64,000 bases of DNA, taken from NCBI GenBank assembly GCA_017591395.1, contig WEDG01006539.1, positions 44,738-108,737 of the forward strand. Reading direction: 5' to 3'. Below the pieces are notes generated by a model that did not search any database, had not been told where the DNA came from, and saw only the letters and a list, made by a program, of their open reading frames with translations. The stretch comes from Schistocephalus solidus (lineage: Eukaryota; Platyhelminthes; Cestoda; Diphyllobothriidea; Diphyllobothriidae). The position numbers and the translations under genes were made by a program. Below, piece after piece: positions 22,056 through 31,794 of the stretch. Position 1 is the first letter of the stretch, and each line of letters opens with the position of its first letter.

Positions 22056-23072
22056 CCTTCCTCCCTCCCTCACTGCCCACTGGGGCTGCGCGCCCTGCCG
22101 GTCACCCAAGGTGAAGGCAGCCCAAGCGCTCATGTAACCTGTGCATGCCTTGCTCTCTGCGCGTGTTTTCGGGGGGGGGGGGGGGGAGGGAGGGCAGAAC
22201 GCAGCCGGTTATGCGAATTAGTGTGGATAACCGGTTGTTTTAAGCTGCGGTGGTTTCATCGCCTACGGTATCAGTTGTCTCTGGGTCAGTTGAAAAACCA
22301 CCACCACCACCATTACCAACCCCATGTCTGAATGAATGAAGTCTGACTCTTGTGGCTTGAAAGATCGTCACTTGTGTGCGCAGGAGGAATTATTATCCGG
22401 TCAACGAGAGTTTCCACATCCAGTCAATCCTATCTGGAGGAGAGAATGAGAGCAGTAGACCATAAGTTGCTCTAAGGATAGTCCAGTTACAGTCGTTACC
22501 CTGGTCCTAGTGTTGCCCCGCTTCGAATGCAGCAAACGAACTATCCTGTTCAACATTGCACTTTTTCCAATACACGATCGAACAACCCACATTGGTAGCT
22601 TCCTACAAGTCGGGGGGCGTGGGGACACAGTAGAGTTTAATTGACCTATTAATTTCTCTAGGACATTCGCAGGTGGTTACGGCCTGGTATCGTGTTGATA
22701 ATTATATGGTCTATGATTGGCGGTAATTTGACGGATTTCTTTGAAATAACACAAATCCCCGCGACCCTGAGACCAAGCCTCTGAAATCTCCTGTTTTTAG
22801 TTGGCATTCCATATTCGAATACGAGAGGCGGTAACTACTTAACTCCGCATGCCTCCGCTCTATAAGACCCTGTATTCGATCGTATTTCTGCCTCAGAAAC
22901 GAGTCATGTTTTTCTCAAAGTGAATCGAGTGGCGAGAGATTCACCTGTTATGCTCGCTGGTTTTTGAATCGTCTATTTGATGATTGAACGACCCTCCTAC
23001 AATTCTTCCAAATCCATTTGCGTCGTATATGCTTTCTGAACCAGAGACTTCGGCATGCACGCCCACCAAACA
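22053..23072. other. No gene recognised; G-tract inside
   Basis: The only structured item is a run of 16 G at 22171-22186, possibly an assembly-sensitive homopolymer. Confidence 0.5.
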
Positions 23073-23928
23073 CGACAGTTCGACCGTCGTAGTCCGACGA
23101 TGTCCACCGTATGCTCCATGGGAAAGTGGAGCAGGGACAAAAACTTGCGCATTATTTAGTTCAAAGTGATAGTAGACTTGCGCTGCATCTACCGAACTCT
23201 CTCCTCCTCCCCCACCTGAGCACGGTGTCAAGACAGAGTCAAGAAGACCGGAGATGGGAGAGGGTGCCGGTGGCTGGCGTGGCCGGAGCCGCCCCTGGGC
23301 GTGCCACCACACCTGGCTCGGATCCCACGGAGTGGGAGTGCCATAAGGAGGAAGGAGCCATTACAACCTGACTCTCAGTCCGCCAGTCAGCCACTCCACA
23401 CAAAACACACATTGGGCTGACCACGCGGTCCGAGTTATTGCGTCAATTGGCAACCTTCCAATCCACGGCTTTTAGCGCACCGTGATAGTTTCAAGCCCAT
23501 TCCTCCGCGAGGAGGCAAGCAGTGCTGTCCCTAAATAGGGCTGCTCGGACATCCCAAACGGCTGCCAAACTCCACTATGGGTTACGGTTTTGTTTTAGTG
23601 GGAGAACGACCCGAGTTAGCCTGGGCCGCCTACGGGGTTGCTGTCGCCCCCACCGTAGGACTTTTTGAGAGGGGGAGGTGGGAAGTTCGGGAGTCAGGCA
23701 TACCGGGTGTGGAGGCACACACAACACCGGAGACCCTCACCTGGTATAGCCCGCCGGTCGTGACGGTTGCCCGGGGTGTGGCCGCTGGGAAGAACCCAAC
23801 ATCGAGGAGCCACAGGTGAGAGTTGGGTACCAGTTAGAGGCGGCCACAGGAGCATTCACCACCTGTACGAGACAAATGGAGGGACCAAATGCAAGCTGTG
23901 TGGTGCTGCCCCTAACTAGTACCCCTAC
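23073..23928 (-). mobile_element. Internally deleted, non-autonomous LINE derivative (about 0.86 kb)
   Basis: The plus strand shows the LINE 3' end (from CGACAGTTCGACCGTCG) running to ACCGTGATAGTTTCAAG near 23490. It then passes directly into the LINE 5' region, CCTCCGCGAGGAGGCAAGCA to CCCCTAACTAGTACCCCTA (23501-23928). All coding sequence (EN, RT, fingers) is missing, while both ends are kept. It abuts LINE copy 1. Confidence 0.7.
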
Positions 23929-24780
23929 GGCAGGTCGACCGTCGATTTCGACGATGTCCACCGTATTCTCCATGGAAGGGTGGAGCAGGGACGGTGACTT
24001 GCGCGTGAATTAGTTCTAAGTGATAGTAGCCTTGCGCTGCAGCTACCGCACTCTCTCCTCCCCCACCTGAGCCCGGTGTCGAGACAGAGTCAAGAAGACC
24101 GGAGATGGGAGAGGGCACAGGTGGCTGGCGTGGCCGGAGCCGCTCCTGGGAGTACCACCACACCTGGCTCGGATCCCACAGAGTGGGGGTGGCATAAAGA
24201 CCACATTAAGAAGGAGCCATTGCAGCCTGACTCTCAGTCCGCCAGTCAGCCACTCCACACAAAACACACATTGGGCTGCCCACGCGGTCCAAGTTATCCC
24301 GTCAGTTGGCAACCTTCCAAGCCACGGCTTTTAGCGCACCGTGATAGTTTCAAGCGCGTCAGATTGTTTAAAGTGAGGAATATGCGCTGAGCTGTCGACC
24401 TCACTCTCTCCCCAACCCCCACAATCAGACACTGTCCGAGCCGGTCAGTTGCCTGATGTGGGAGTGGGCGCATTGGCTGACGGATCGGCGTACCCGTCTT
24501 CGCGCGCCACAGCACGACCTGGCCCCCATAACGCACACACCAGGATTCACTAACTCAGGGGATATGGAGCAGCCATCGCCGTCTGACTCCCAGTCCACTG
24601 GTCAGCAACTCGACACACACAGCACATACACTGAGCCGACGGCGTGGTCTGGTGGAAGCGTCAGATTGGCAGACTTCCCAGCCACGGTTTCTAGGAAACC
24701 GTGATATACTCTGGTAAATGGTGATTGTGAGGGTGTTGTCGATGCATTGCTGTAGGTAGTGTGTGCTGATGTAGCTTAGC
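23929..24780 (-). repeat. LINE copy 1 modular 3' tail
   Basis: It holds two divergent copies of one module, each with GAGCCAT(T/C)GC, a CTGACTC...CAGTCC block and AGCCACGG near the end. Predicted hairpins include 24683-24691 with 24695-24703 (9 bp) and CGTCGATTTCGACG near 23940. The extreme end adjoins the 5' end of the deleted derivative. Confidence 0.65.
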
Positions 24781-25660
24781 CTCCGGTTGTTTACCGGAGG
24801 TTGTCGTGGAGGCGCATGTGTCCTAAAAGGCCCATGCGGTGTGTAAATGTGCGGGAGCAGTGAGGTCAGTGAAGGCGGGCACGTCGACTGTATGTCGGAG
24901 CCCCAGGCACTGGTTCACCAGCCTCCGTGCGATGGATTCGCAGGTGACCGACCAGGCCGATGCGTGAGTTGAAGTTGCGGGCGCAGTGTTGGCAGGAGAA
25001 ATCGATAGAGGCTGGGGCGATGTCATTCATGGTAGTGGGGGTGGCAGGGGCGCTAAGAATGGCAGGAGCGGAGGGTGTGCATGGTGTATCGGTGTTGTCG
25101 GCATTGTGGTGAATTCCGCTGTCATGGATGCGCATGTGACCGAATAGGCCCATGCGATGAGTGAATGCGTGAGGACAATGAGGGCAGTGGAGGCGACGAT
25201 CTCTGTTGTGTGATGGTGCTCCAGGCACTGGCTCACCTGTCTCTGTACGATGTATTCGCAAGTGTCCGACCAGGCCGATGCGTGAGGTGAATGTGCGGTC
25301 GCATTGAGTACAGCTTAGGAGAGATTCCCCATCGCTGATGGTGGTGGTGATGGTGATAGTGAAGGCGAAGGTGGTGGTGATTGCGGTGGTGAGGGTAACA
25401 GGCAAAGAGTAGATGGATGTGGTCTCTATGGTGGTGGGTGTAATGGAATTGTTGTCAGGAGTGAGGGTGGGGGAGTCAGAATGAGGGTTGGCAGAATTTG
25501 ACTTAGAAATTGGAATTGTCGGATTGCTGGTGCATTGCGTCCGAAGATGTCCAACCAGGCCGATTCGCGCGCGGAAGATGCGTTGACAGCGCGGGCATGT
25601 TGGCAGGGCCTGGGCATTGGCAATGTTTGTCCGGGGCGCTGGTGACTTTCGTGCCGCTCT
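24780..25660 (-). pseudogene. LINE copy 1 C-terminal zinc-finger array
   Basis: The minus-strand frame 25405-24866 encodes fingers [42 protein letters not shown] and [21 protein letters not shown]. They are separated by long linkers such as HRTETGEPVPGAP. An earlier C2HC finger ([18 protein letters not shown] type, seen intact in copy 3) lies upstream in a shifted frame because of a one-base loss near 25662. The fifth finger starts with TGA instead of its first Cys codon. The array probably binds nucleic acid, as in other members of this LINE group. Confidence 0.7.
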
Positions 25661-27249
25661 TTAGCCTTGGCGGCGGCGATCCGGTTGGCCTCATAGATTG
25701 CTGAACCAGTCTTCACTGATCTTCTCCATGCCGGTCTATCCTGGGCGAGGTCCTCCCAGGTCGCCGAGTTGATTTGCAGTTGCTTCAGCGATTTCTTCAA
25801 AGTGTCCTTGTAGCGTCGTTTTTGACCGCCCTGCCGGCGAGAACCCGTAGCGACATCTCCGAAGAAAAGTCGTTTGGGTAGTCGCTCGTCGTCCATTCTT
25901 ACCAGGTGGCCGCTCCATCGCAGTTGCACTTGCCTCAGCATGGCATGGATGCTGAGGATTCCGGTCCGCTCCAGGACTTCCGTGTCCGGGATCCTGTCTT
26001 GCCATCTCAGCTTCAGTATTCTGCGGAGGCAGCTGATATGAAAGTGATTCAGCTTCCTGGCTTGGTTCGAGTAGACGGTCCAGATTTCCGCTCCGTAACG
26101 GAGTGTCGTCAAGACGACGGCCTTGTACATCTTCAGTTTGGTGTTCAGGTGAATACCGTGGTGATTCCACAGGGAGGCCTGCAGCCGGCCGAATGCCTGA
26201 CTAGCTTTGGAGATCCGTTGGGCAACCTCGTCATCGATTCTCGTGTTGCGCGACATCGTGCTTCCTATATAAGCGAAGGTTTCCTCGTTTTTGAGTTGAG
26301 CACATTTTACATTGATTCGAGGAGCATTGTATTCCGCGCTGGGTGGCGGCTGGTGCATGACAACCATTTTGGCTGTACTGATTGTTAATCCAAAATCGGC
26401 GCAGCCTTCGGCGAAGAGGTCCATGCTCCTTTGCATGTCCTGCTCCGTCACGGTGTTAAGGGCGCAGTCGTCCGCGAAGGGCAAGTCATGGACTGTAGTC
26501 GTAGACACGCGCGTTGGAGCCTCCATACGCCGACTGTTGAGAAGGTGCCCGTCAGTTCTGTAGGCGATGCGGATACCAGGCTGCTCATCACGATAGGCGT
26601 CCATCAGCATAGCCGAGAACATGAGACTGAAGAGGGTGGGGGCCAGTACGCAGCCCTGCTTCACTCCGTTGGTCACTGCGAATGCTTCGGATACCGTCCC
26701 GTTGTCAGTGACGCGCGCCGTCATCCCGTCATGAAGCTGACGCACCATATGCGTGAACCGCACAGGACAACCAAATTTCTGCATGACTTTCCACAGTCCG
26801 TCACGATTCACTGTGTCAAATGTTTTCGTTAGATCCACGAAGGTAGTGTATAGGTAAGTTCGCATCTCCTGACACTTCTCTTGTAGCTGGCGGGCGGCAA
26901 AGATCATATGGGTTGTTCCGCGGTGTCGGCGGAAGCCACATTGTCTTTCCGCGAGCAGGCCCTGATCTAGGTGACCGTTAAGACGATTGAGAAGGATACG
27001 GGCGAAGATCTTCCCGGCGATGTTGAGCAACGAGATGCCTCTGTGATTATCACAGAGTTGCCGGTTCCCCTTCCGTTTGTAGAGATGGACGATGGTCGCG
27101 TCTTTGAAATCCTGAGGAACTTGTCCTTGGCGCCACATCTCCTGGAAGAGTGTTGTGAGTTCTGCCATCAGCCGGGGCCCACCGTGCTTGTATACTTCCG
27201 GTGGGATTGCGTCAGATCCCGGTGCTTTACCGCTGGAAATCTGCTGCAC
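25426..27249 (-). CDS. LINE copy 1 reverse transcriptase (607-codon frame)
   Basis: A non-LTR RT with fingers/palm blocks in order: [17 protein letters not shown] (60-76), motif [15 protein letters not shown] with Asp139, motif B NGVKQGC (194-200) and motif C FADD (258-261). The C-terminal block [20 protein letters not shown] follows. The catalytic Asp residues are present. The frame starts artificially at a one-base deletion at the EN/RT boundary (about 27250). It ends with about 70 out-of-frame residues after another deletion near 25662, so the true product continued into the fingers. It would copy LINE RNA by target-primed reverse transcription. Confidence 0.8.
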   Translation of the reverse strand: MQQISSGKAPGSDAIPPEVYKHGGPRLMAELTTLFQEMWRQGQVPQDFKDATIVHLYKRKGNRQLCDNHRGISLLNIAGKIFARILLNRLNGHLDQGLLAERQCGFRRHRGTTHMIFAARQLQEKCQEMRTYLYTTFVDLTKTFDTVNRDGLWKVMQKFGCPVRFTHMVRQLHDGMTARVTDNGTVSEAFAVTNGVKQGCVLAPTLFSLMFSAMLMDAYRDEQPGIRIAYRTDGHLLNSRRMEAPTRVSTTTVHDLPFADDCALNTVTEQDMQRSMDLFAEGCADFGLTISTAKMVVMHQPPPSAEYNAPRINVKCAQLKNEETFAYIGSTMSRNTRIDDEVAQRISKASQAFGRLQASLWNHHGIHLNTKLKMYKAVVLTTLRYGAEIWTVYSNQARKLNHFHISCLRRILKLRWQDRIPDTEVLERTGILSIHAMLRQVQLRWSGHLVRMDDERLPKRLFFGDVATGSRRQGGQKRRYKDTLKKSLKQLQINSATWEDLAQDRPAWRRSVKTGSAIYEANRIAAAKAKERHESHQRPGQTLPMPRPCQHARAVNASSARESAWLDIFGRNAPAIRQFQFLSQILPTLILTPPPSLLTTIPLHPPP

Positions 27250-28740
27250 GGCCGGATGGTTTCTGGTAGGGAAGGCGGCAGATCCAGGTCATTGTTCGTG
27301 TCCAGTAGAGGGAGCCGGTCAATGGCAGCATCGGAGATGGCTGATGAGCAATTGAGGACATTTCTGAAGTGCTCGGCCCAGCGCTTCAGAATTTGCGATT
27401 TCTCTATCAGCAGTGTTGTGCCGTCAGAGCTAAGCAGCGGTGCGGACCCCTTGATACATGGGCCGTAGATGGCTTTGATGGCTTTGAAAAAGTTTTTAAT
27501 TTCATTGCGGTCCGCATACCCCTGGATTTCCTCAGCCTTTCGGATCATCCAGGCATCCTGCATCTCCCGCAGTCGTTGTTGTAAAAGGCGCCGGCATCTG
27601 AAGAAGGCTGCTTTGGTGGCGTCATTCCGGAGGTCCATGTTGGCTTTGTGTAGCCCATTCTTCTCCGCGAGTAAGTTGCTGATGTCGGCGTCATTGTCGT
27701 CAAACCAGTCCTGGTGTCGACGGCGTGCGCGTCCGAGAACATCGAGGGTGAAGGACTGGATGACATTTCGCAGTTGACACCATCGTGTCTCCACGGTAGC
27801 GTTATCATCTGGAGCATGCAGGTCCTCCAGTTTCCCGGTTATTTGGTTGCTGAAATCAAAACAGTGAGCAGGCAAATTTAATAAAAGAGTATTTAACTTA
27901 CATGGTGGCCTTTTACCTTGGGACCTTCGTCGGGGTTGCAGTAGGAGCCTCATCTGGGAGATGACGAGGCGGTGATCTGTCCAACCATCGGCATCGCGGA
28001 TCGCCTTGGTTACCAGCAAGTCCTGTCGATCTCGCCTCCGGACGAGAACATAGTCCAGCAGATACCAGCGCCGCGACCGAGGGTGCATCCACGTGGCCTT
28101 CTCCCGCGTCGGAAGGCGGAAGACGGTGTTGGTCAGCAGGAAACGGTGTTCCGCACACGTGCGCAGAAGAAGGAGGCCGTTATCGTTACAGCTACCGAGA
28201 CCATGGGGACCCAGCACTCCCTGCCAGGCAGCTTGGTCCGTCCCGACGCGAGCATTGAAGTTACCAAGGACAATTAACTTGTCCTCTTTCGGCACAGTCG
28301 GCAAGGCGTGCAGGTCCTCGTATAATTTGTCCTTCGCCGCATCAGAGCTCGTCATTGGGGAGCGTAGGCACTGATGATGGTGGCGAACTGGTCTCCCCGA
28401 AGAGGCAGGCGGAGGCTCATCAGGCGATCATTGATACCCTGCAGCAGACAGGGCAGACGTCCCATGATGTCGTTCCGGATGGCAAAGGCAACACCAGCGT
28501 CGCGTCGCTCTGCCTTTGTCCGGCCGCTCCAGAAGAAAGTGTAGCCAGCCCTCACCTCCTCCAGCTGACCCTACTCAGAGAATCGGGTCTCGCTGAGAGC
28601 AGCAATGTCCACCTTGTAGCGCGCCAGTTCCCGAGCGACTAGTGCCGTCCTCCGTTCCGGCCGGTTGCTCCTAGGATTGTCTTCAAGGGAACGAACATTC
28701 CAGGCTGCTAGTGTGAGTGGACTAACCCGAGCAGCCTGGA
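27168..28740 (-). pseudogene. LINE copy 1 APE-type endonuclease and EN-RT linker
   Basis: The frame 28355-27168 has [13 protein letters not shown] (the usual GDFNA has lost its Asp), [11 protein letters not shown] and [12 protein letters not shown], which are endonuclease/exonuclease/phosphatase motifs. The N-terminal part ([20 protein letters not shown]) is in another frame, 28555-28352. An in-frame TAG occurs at 28571-28573, where copy 2 has a Gln codon. Nicking activity is therefore lost on two counts. Confidence 0.75.
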
Positions 28741-28779
28741 GGGTTTGGCGAGAGGGATGGGGACGGGGGTATTGTTGTT

Positions 28780-29558
28780 TGTTTAAGTTTTACGACCGCG
28801 TTGTTTGCGATCTGCGAGCCGCGGCCGGCTGCAGAAGACGTGAGACCCAGCACTTTTTTAGGGCACATTTTCTAGCCCCTTCCTCCGCGAGGAGGCAAGC
28901 AGTGTTATCCGTAAATAGGGCTACTCGGACATCCCAGACGGCTGCCGAACTCCACTATGGGTCACGGATTTGTTTTAGTGGGAGAACGACCCAAGTTAGT
29001 CTGGGTCGCCTACGGGGTTGCTGTCGCCCCCACCGTATGACTTTTTGAGAGGGGGGAGGTGGGAAGTTCGGGAGTCAGACATACCGGGTGTGGAGGCACG
29101 CACAACACCGGAGACCCTCACCTGGTTTAGCCCGCCGGTCGTGACGGTTGCCCGGGGTGTGGCCGCTGGGATGAACCCAACTTCGAGGAGCCACAGGTGA
29201 GAGTTGGGTACCAGTTAGAGGCGGCCACAGGAGCATTCACCACCTGTATGAGACAAATGGAGCGACCAAATGCAAGCTGTGTGGTGCTGCCCCTAACTAG
29301 TACCCCTACACCCCAGGGAGAAGACGTACCGGGTGTGAAGACACACACAACCCCGGAGACCCTCACCTGGTTTAGCCCGCCGGTCGTGGTGGTGGCCCGG
29401 AGTGTGGCCACTGGGAAGAACCCGCGTCGAGCATCCACAGGTGAGCGTTTGGTACCAGTTAGAGGCGGCCACAGAGCATTCACCACCCGTACGAGACAAA
29501 AGGAGCGACCAAATGCTATCTGTGTGGTGCTACCCCTAACTAGTACCACTACACCCCA
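28780..29558 (-). promoter_or_regulatory. LINE copy 1 5' region with duplicated unit of about 235 bp
   Basis: The block from CCTCCGCGAGGAGGCAAGCA to CCCCTAACTAGTACCCCTAC occurs at the 5' side of all three large copies and in the deleted derivative, so it is the LINE 5' UTR and probable internal promoter. Here its outer part appears twice in tandem (about 29080-29314 and 29325-29558). Both units contain ACCGGGTGTG, GGAGACCCTCACCTGGTTTA and CTAACTAGTACC. Confidence 0.55.
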
Positions 29559-29566
29559 ACACACAC

Positions 29567-30369
29567 GACAGTTCGACCGTCGTAGTCCGATGATGTCCAC
29601 CGTATGCTCCATGGGAAAGTGGAGCAGGGACGGTGACTTGCGCGTGATTTAGTTTAAAGTGAAAGTAGACTTGCGCTGCATCTACCGCACTCTCTCCTCC
29701 TCCCCCATCTGAACCCAGTGTCAAGACAGAGTCAAGAAGACCGGAGGCGGGAGAGGACGCAGGTAGATGGCACGGCCGGGTCCCCTAAGTACTAGCCGCC
29801 CCTAGGCGTGCCACCACACCTTCCATGTTCGGCATTTGTTAGCGGAGCGCAACCCGAATAACGCATGCCGTGCCCTAATGTGGCCCCCGTGTTGGTCCAA
29901 CGCATCTACCGCGTGGCCCGTTTCGGGGGCACCTACACACACACACGACAGTTTGACCGTCGATTTTGACGATGTACTCCGTTTGCTAGACGGAAGGGTG
30001 ATGCAGGGACGGTGACTTGCGTGTGAATTAGTTTTAAGTGATAGTAGCCTTGCGCTGCAGCTACCGCACTCTCTCCTCCTCCCCACCTGAGCCCGGTGTC
30101 AAGACAGTGTCAAGAATACCGGAGATGGGAGAGGGTGCAGGTGGCTGGCGCGGCTGGAGCCGTCCCTGGGCGTACCACCACACCTGGCTCAGATCCCACG
30201 GCGTGGGAGTGCCATAAAGGCCACATTCAGAAGGAGCCATTGCAGCCTGACTCTAAGACCACCAGTCGGCCACTCCGCACAGAGGCAAGTTGGACTGACT
30301 TCGAGGTCTGAGTTTACGTGTCAATGGGCAACCTTTCAACCCAGGGCGCCTAGCGCACTGTGATAATCT
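29567..30369 (-). mobile_element. Two further LINE 3' tails
   Basis: One tail starts at 29566 (CGACAGTTCGACCGTCG) and breaks near 29828. After about 120 bp of unrelated sequence a second begins at about 29948, again preceded by an (AC)n tract. It continues to AAGGAGCCATTGCAGCCTGA at 30231 and beyond. Both have the same orientation as copy 1, so this is a chain of truncated insertions. Confidence 0.65.
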
Positions 30370-31790
30370 CAAGCTCGGAACACACATGCGGCACCATAGC
30401 AGCACGGAGAAGGAGCCGACGATCATACTTCCCTCTCAATTGAGGGGTGCTGGTTGCGAACAGGGGTTGTATGGCGTTGGACGTGGCAATGTGTGATATA
30501 GATGCTAATGAAGAAAGAGAGGTGAGGATCATACTTTCCTCTTACACCCGCAAAGGAAGGAGGTACTTTAGTTGCCGTAAAACGTTATGGTAGGCGTCTC
30601 TCTTTCGCTCGTGCCCTGTTACGCACCCTTACAGTATCCGGAATCATTGTCCCCTGCTGCAACAGAATCTTTTTTTCAAGTTCGATTTGAGTCGGCTCAC
30701 CGACATTCTATGTCACTAGACACCGCCATAGTCAAATGTGCTGCAGCGGTGGGCAGTCAACGAACGGAATTTCGTAAGGCATGCTGTGATTTTGCGTTCT
30801 ATTTGAGTAGCCATTGTCGGGGCTTTTTTGATCATGTGAACCTGGACACTGTGCTCACTGGTAGCTTGCAGAATACTGATGTTTTTTTGAATGACAAGTC
30901 CTGACAGCTAAGGTTCTTGCAAAACTCTTGAGACCAGTAGGCAGGAAGTAAACCTCTCTCGAACTGACTCACAACTGAAATTTTTCGAGCCATGCTCAAC
31001 CGTTGGCGTGAGGCAGGAATTTGTAGGTAAAATCACCATAGATTCGGGCTCTCTTTCTCAATCAGGAGAATCTTCGCCTCCCCATTCTTACTTTTTTGAC
31101 TGCGAAACGAAAACCACAGTTCCCGAGCACATATATTTTGTCAGTGTCGATAGTCATGCAGGTTTGTCGCTTGCTGACCCTGAAAGTTACGTCGGCGCCC
31201 GTCCTAGTTCCGATTTAGCTGCATTTTGGGAGAGTTGTAGTGGCCCGATTTCGTGCACGTGTTGCAATGCTGAAACTCTCCCGACTACTTGCACGTGCGC
31301 ACCTGTGGCTGTCTGGCCCTCGACAATCCTGGCTGTCCCCACCAGTCAATCGTCTTCAAGGCCGACTCACACATGACCTCACTGGATGCCCTGTGACGAC
31401 TCTGGACGGTCTCAAACTTGGGACATCGCAGACGCAGTGGCCAGACATGCCCTCGTCCGACAGCCATCTTCCTCCAACCCCCTCTCCGATAGTTCTGTAC
31501 AGAATAAACTATCCTCCCAACTGGTATCCCACTTCTTATCTCCTACGGAACCGGGTCAGAATATCGTAGTGGCTAGGGTCTTCCCAAATAAATTAAGCTG
31601 CCACTATAAAGTAAAGTCACCAAGAGAGATTTCGTCGTCACCACTTTTCTGCGCATATCGTTTTATGTATGCTATTTTCACGTTTAAAATCTAAAGAATG
31701 AAAAAAGGCTTGACGTAGACCATCTTTCCTTCAGCATTCTATGGAAGCGTTTTCGAAGGACGATGGTTCTAGCACGATGGTCAACTTCAA
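30370..31790. other. No gene supported
   Basis: ORFs of 100-120 codons near 30587 and 31008-31569 overlap in different frames. They show no domain, codon bias or splice context that I can defend. Confidence 0.45.
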
Positions 31791-31794
31791 CCGC

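Larger units (their letters stand above)
23929..29314 (-). mobile_element. LINE copy 1: full-span EN/RT/zinc-finger non-LTR retrotransposon
   Basis: From 5' to 3' on the minus strand it has a 5' region (29314 to about 28780), an APE-type endonuclease, a reverse transcriptase, a C-terminal array of C2H2-like fingers and a modular 3' tail ending at 23929. Domain order and the spacer between EN and RT fit the RTE-like/“EN-RT-finger” group abundant in flatworm genomes. It is broken by at least four lesions, described under its parts, and so is not autonomous. It lies head-to-tail between two other LINE segments. Confidence 0.8.

Noticed and set aside
26431..27468. Plus-strand ORFs of 130-165 codons over the LINEs
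   Set aside because: They are antisense shadows of the RT and endonuclease frames, recurring at the same place in copies 2 and 3.
27850..27905. A host-type intron needed for LINE expression
   Set aside because: Removing the 52 nt would shift frame into a stop, while unspliced copies 1 and 3 read through with conserved protein. It is kept only as a low-interest finding.
30587..31694. Host gene on the plus strand
   Set aside because: Overlapping ORFs in different frames lack domains, phase-consistent splice sites or composition like the gene at 4-16 kb.
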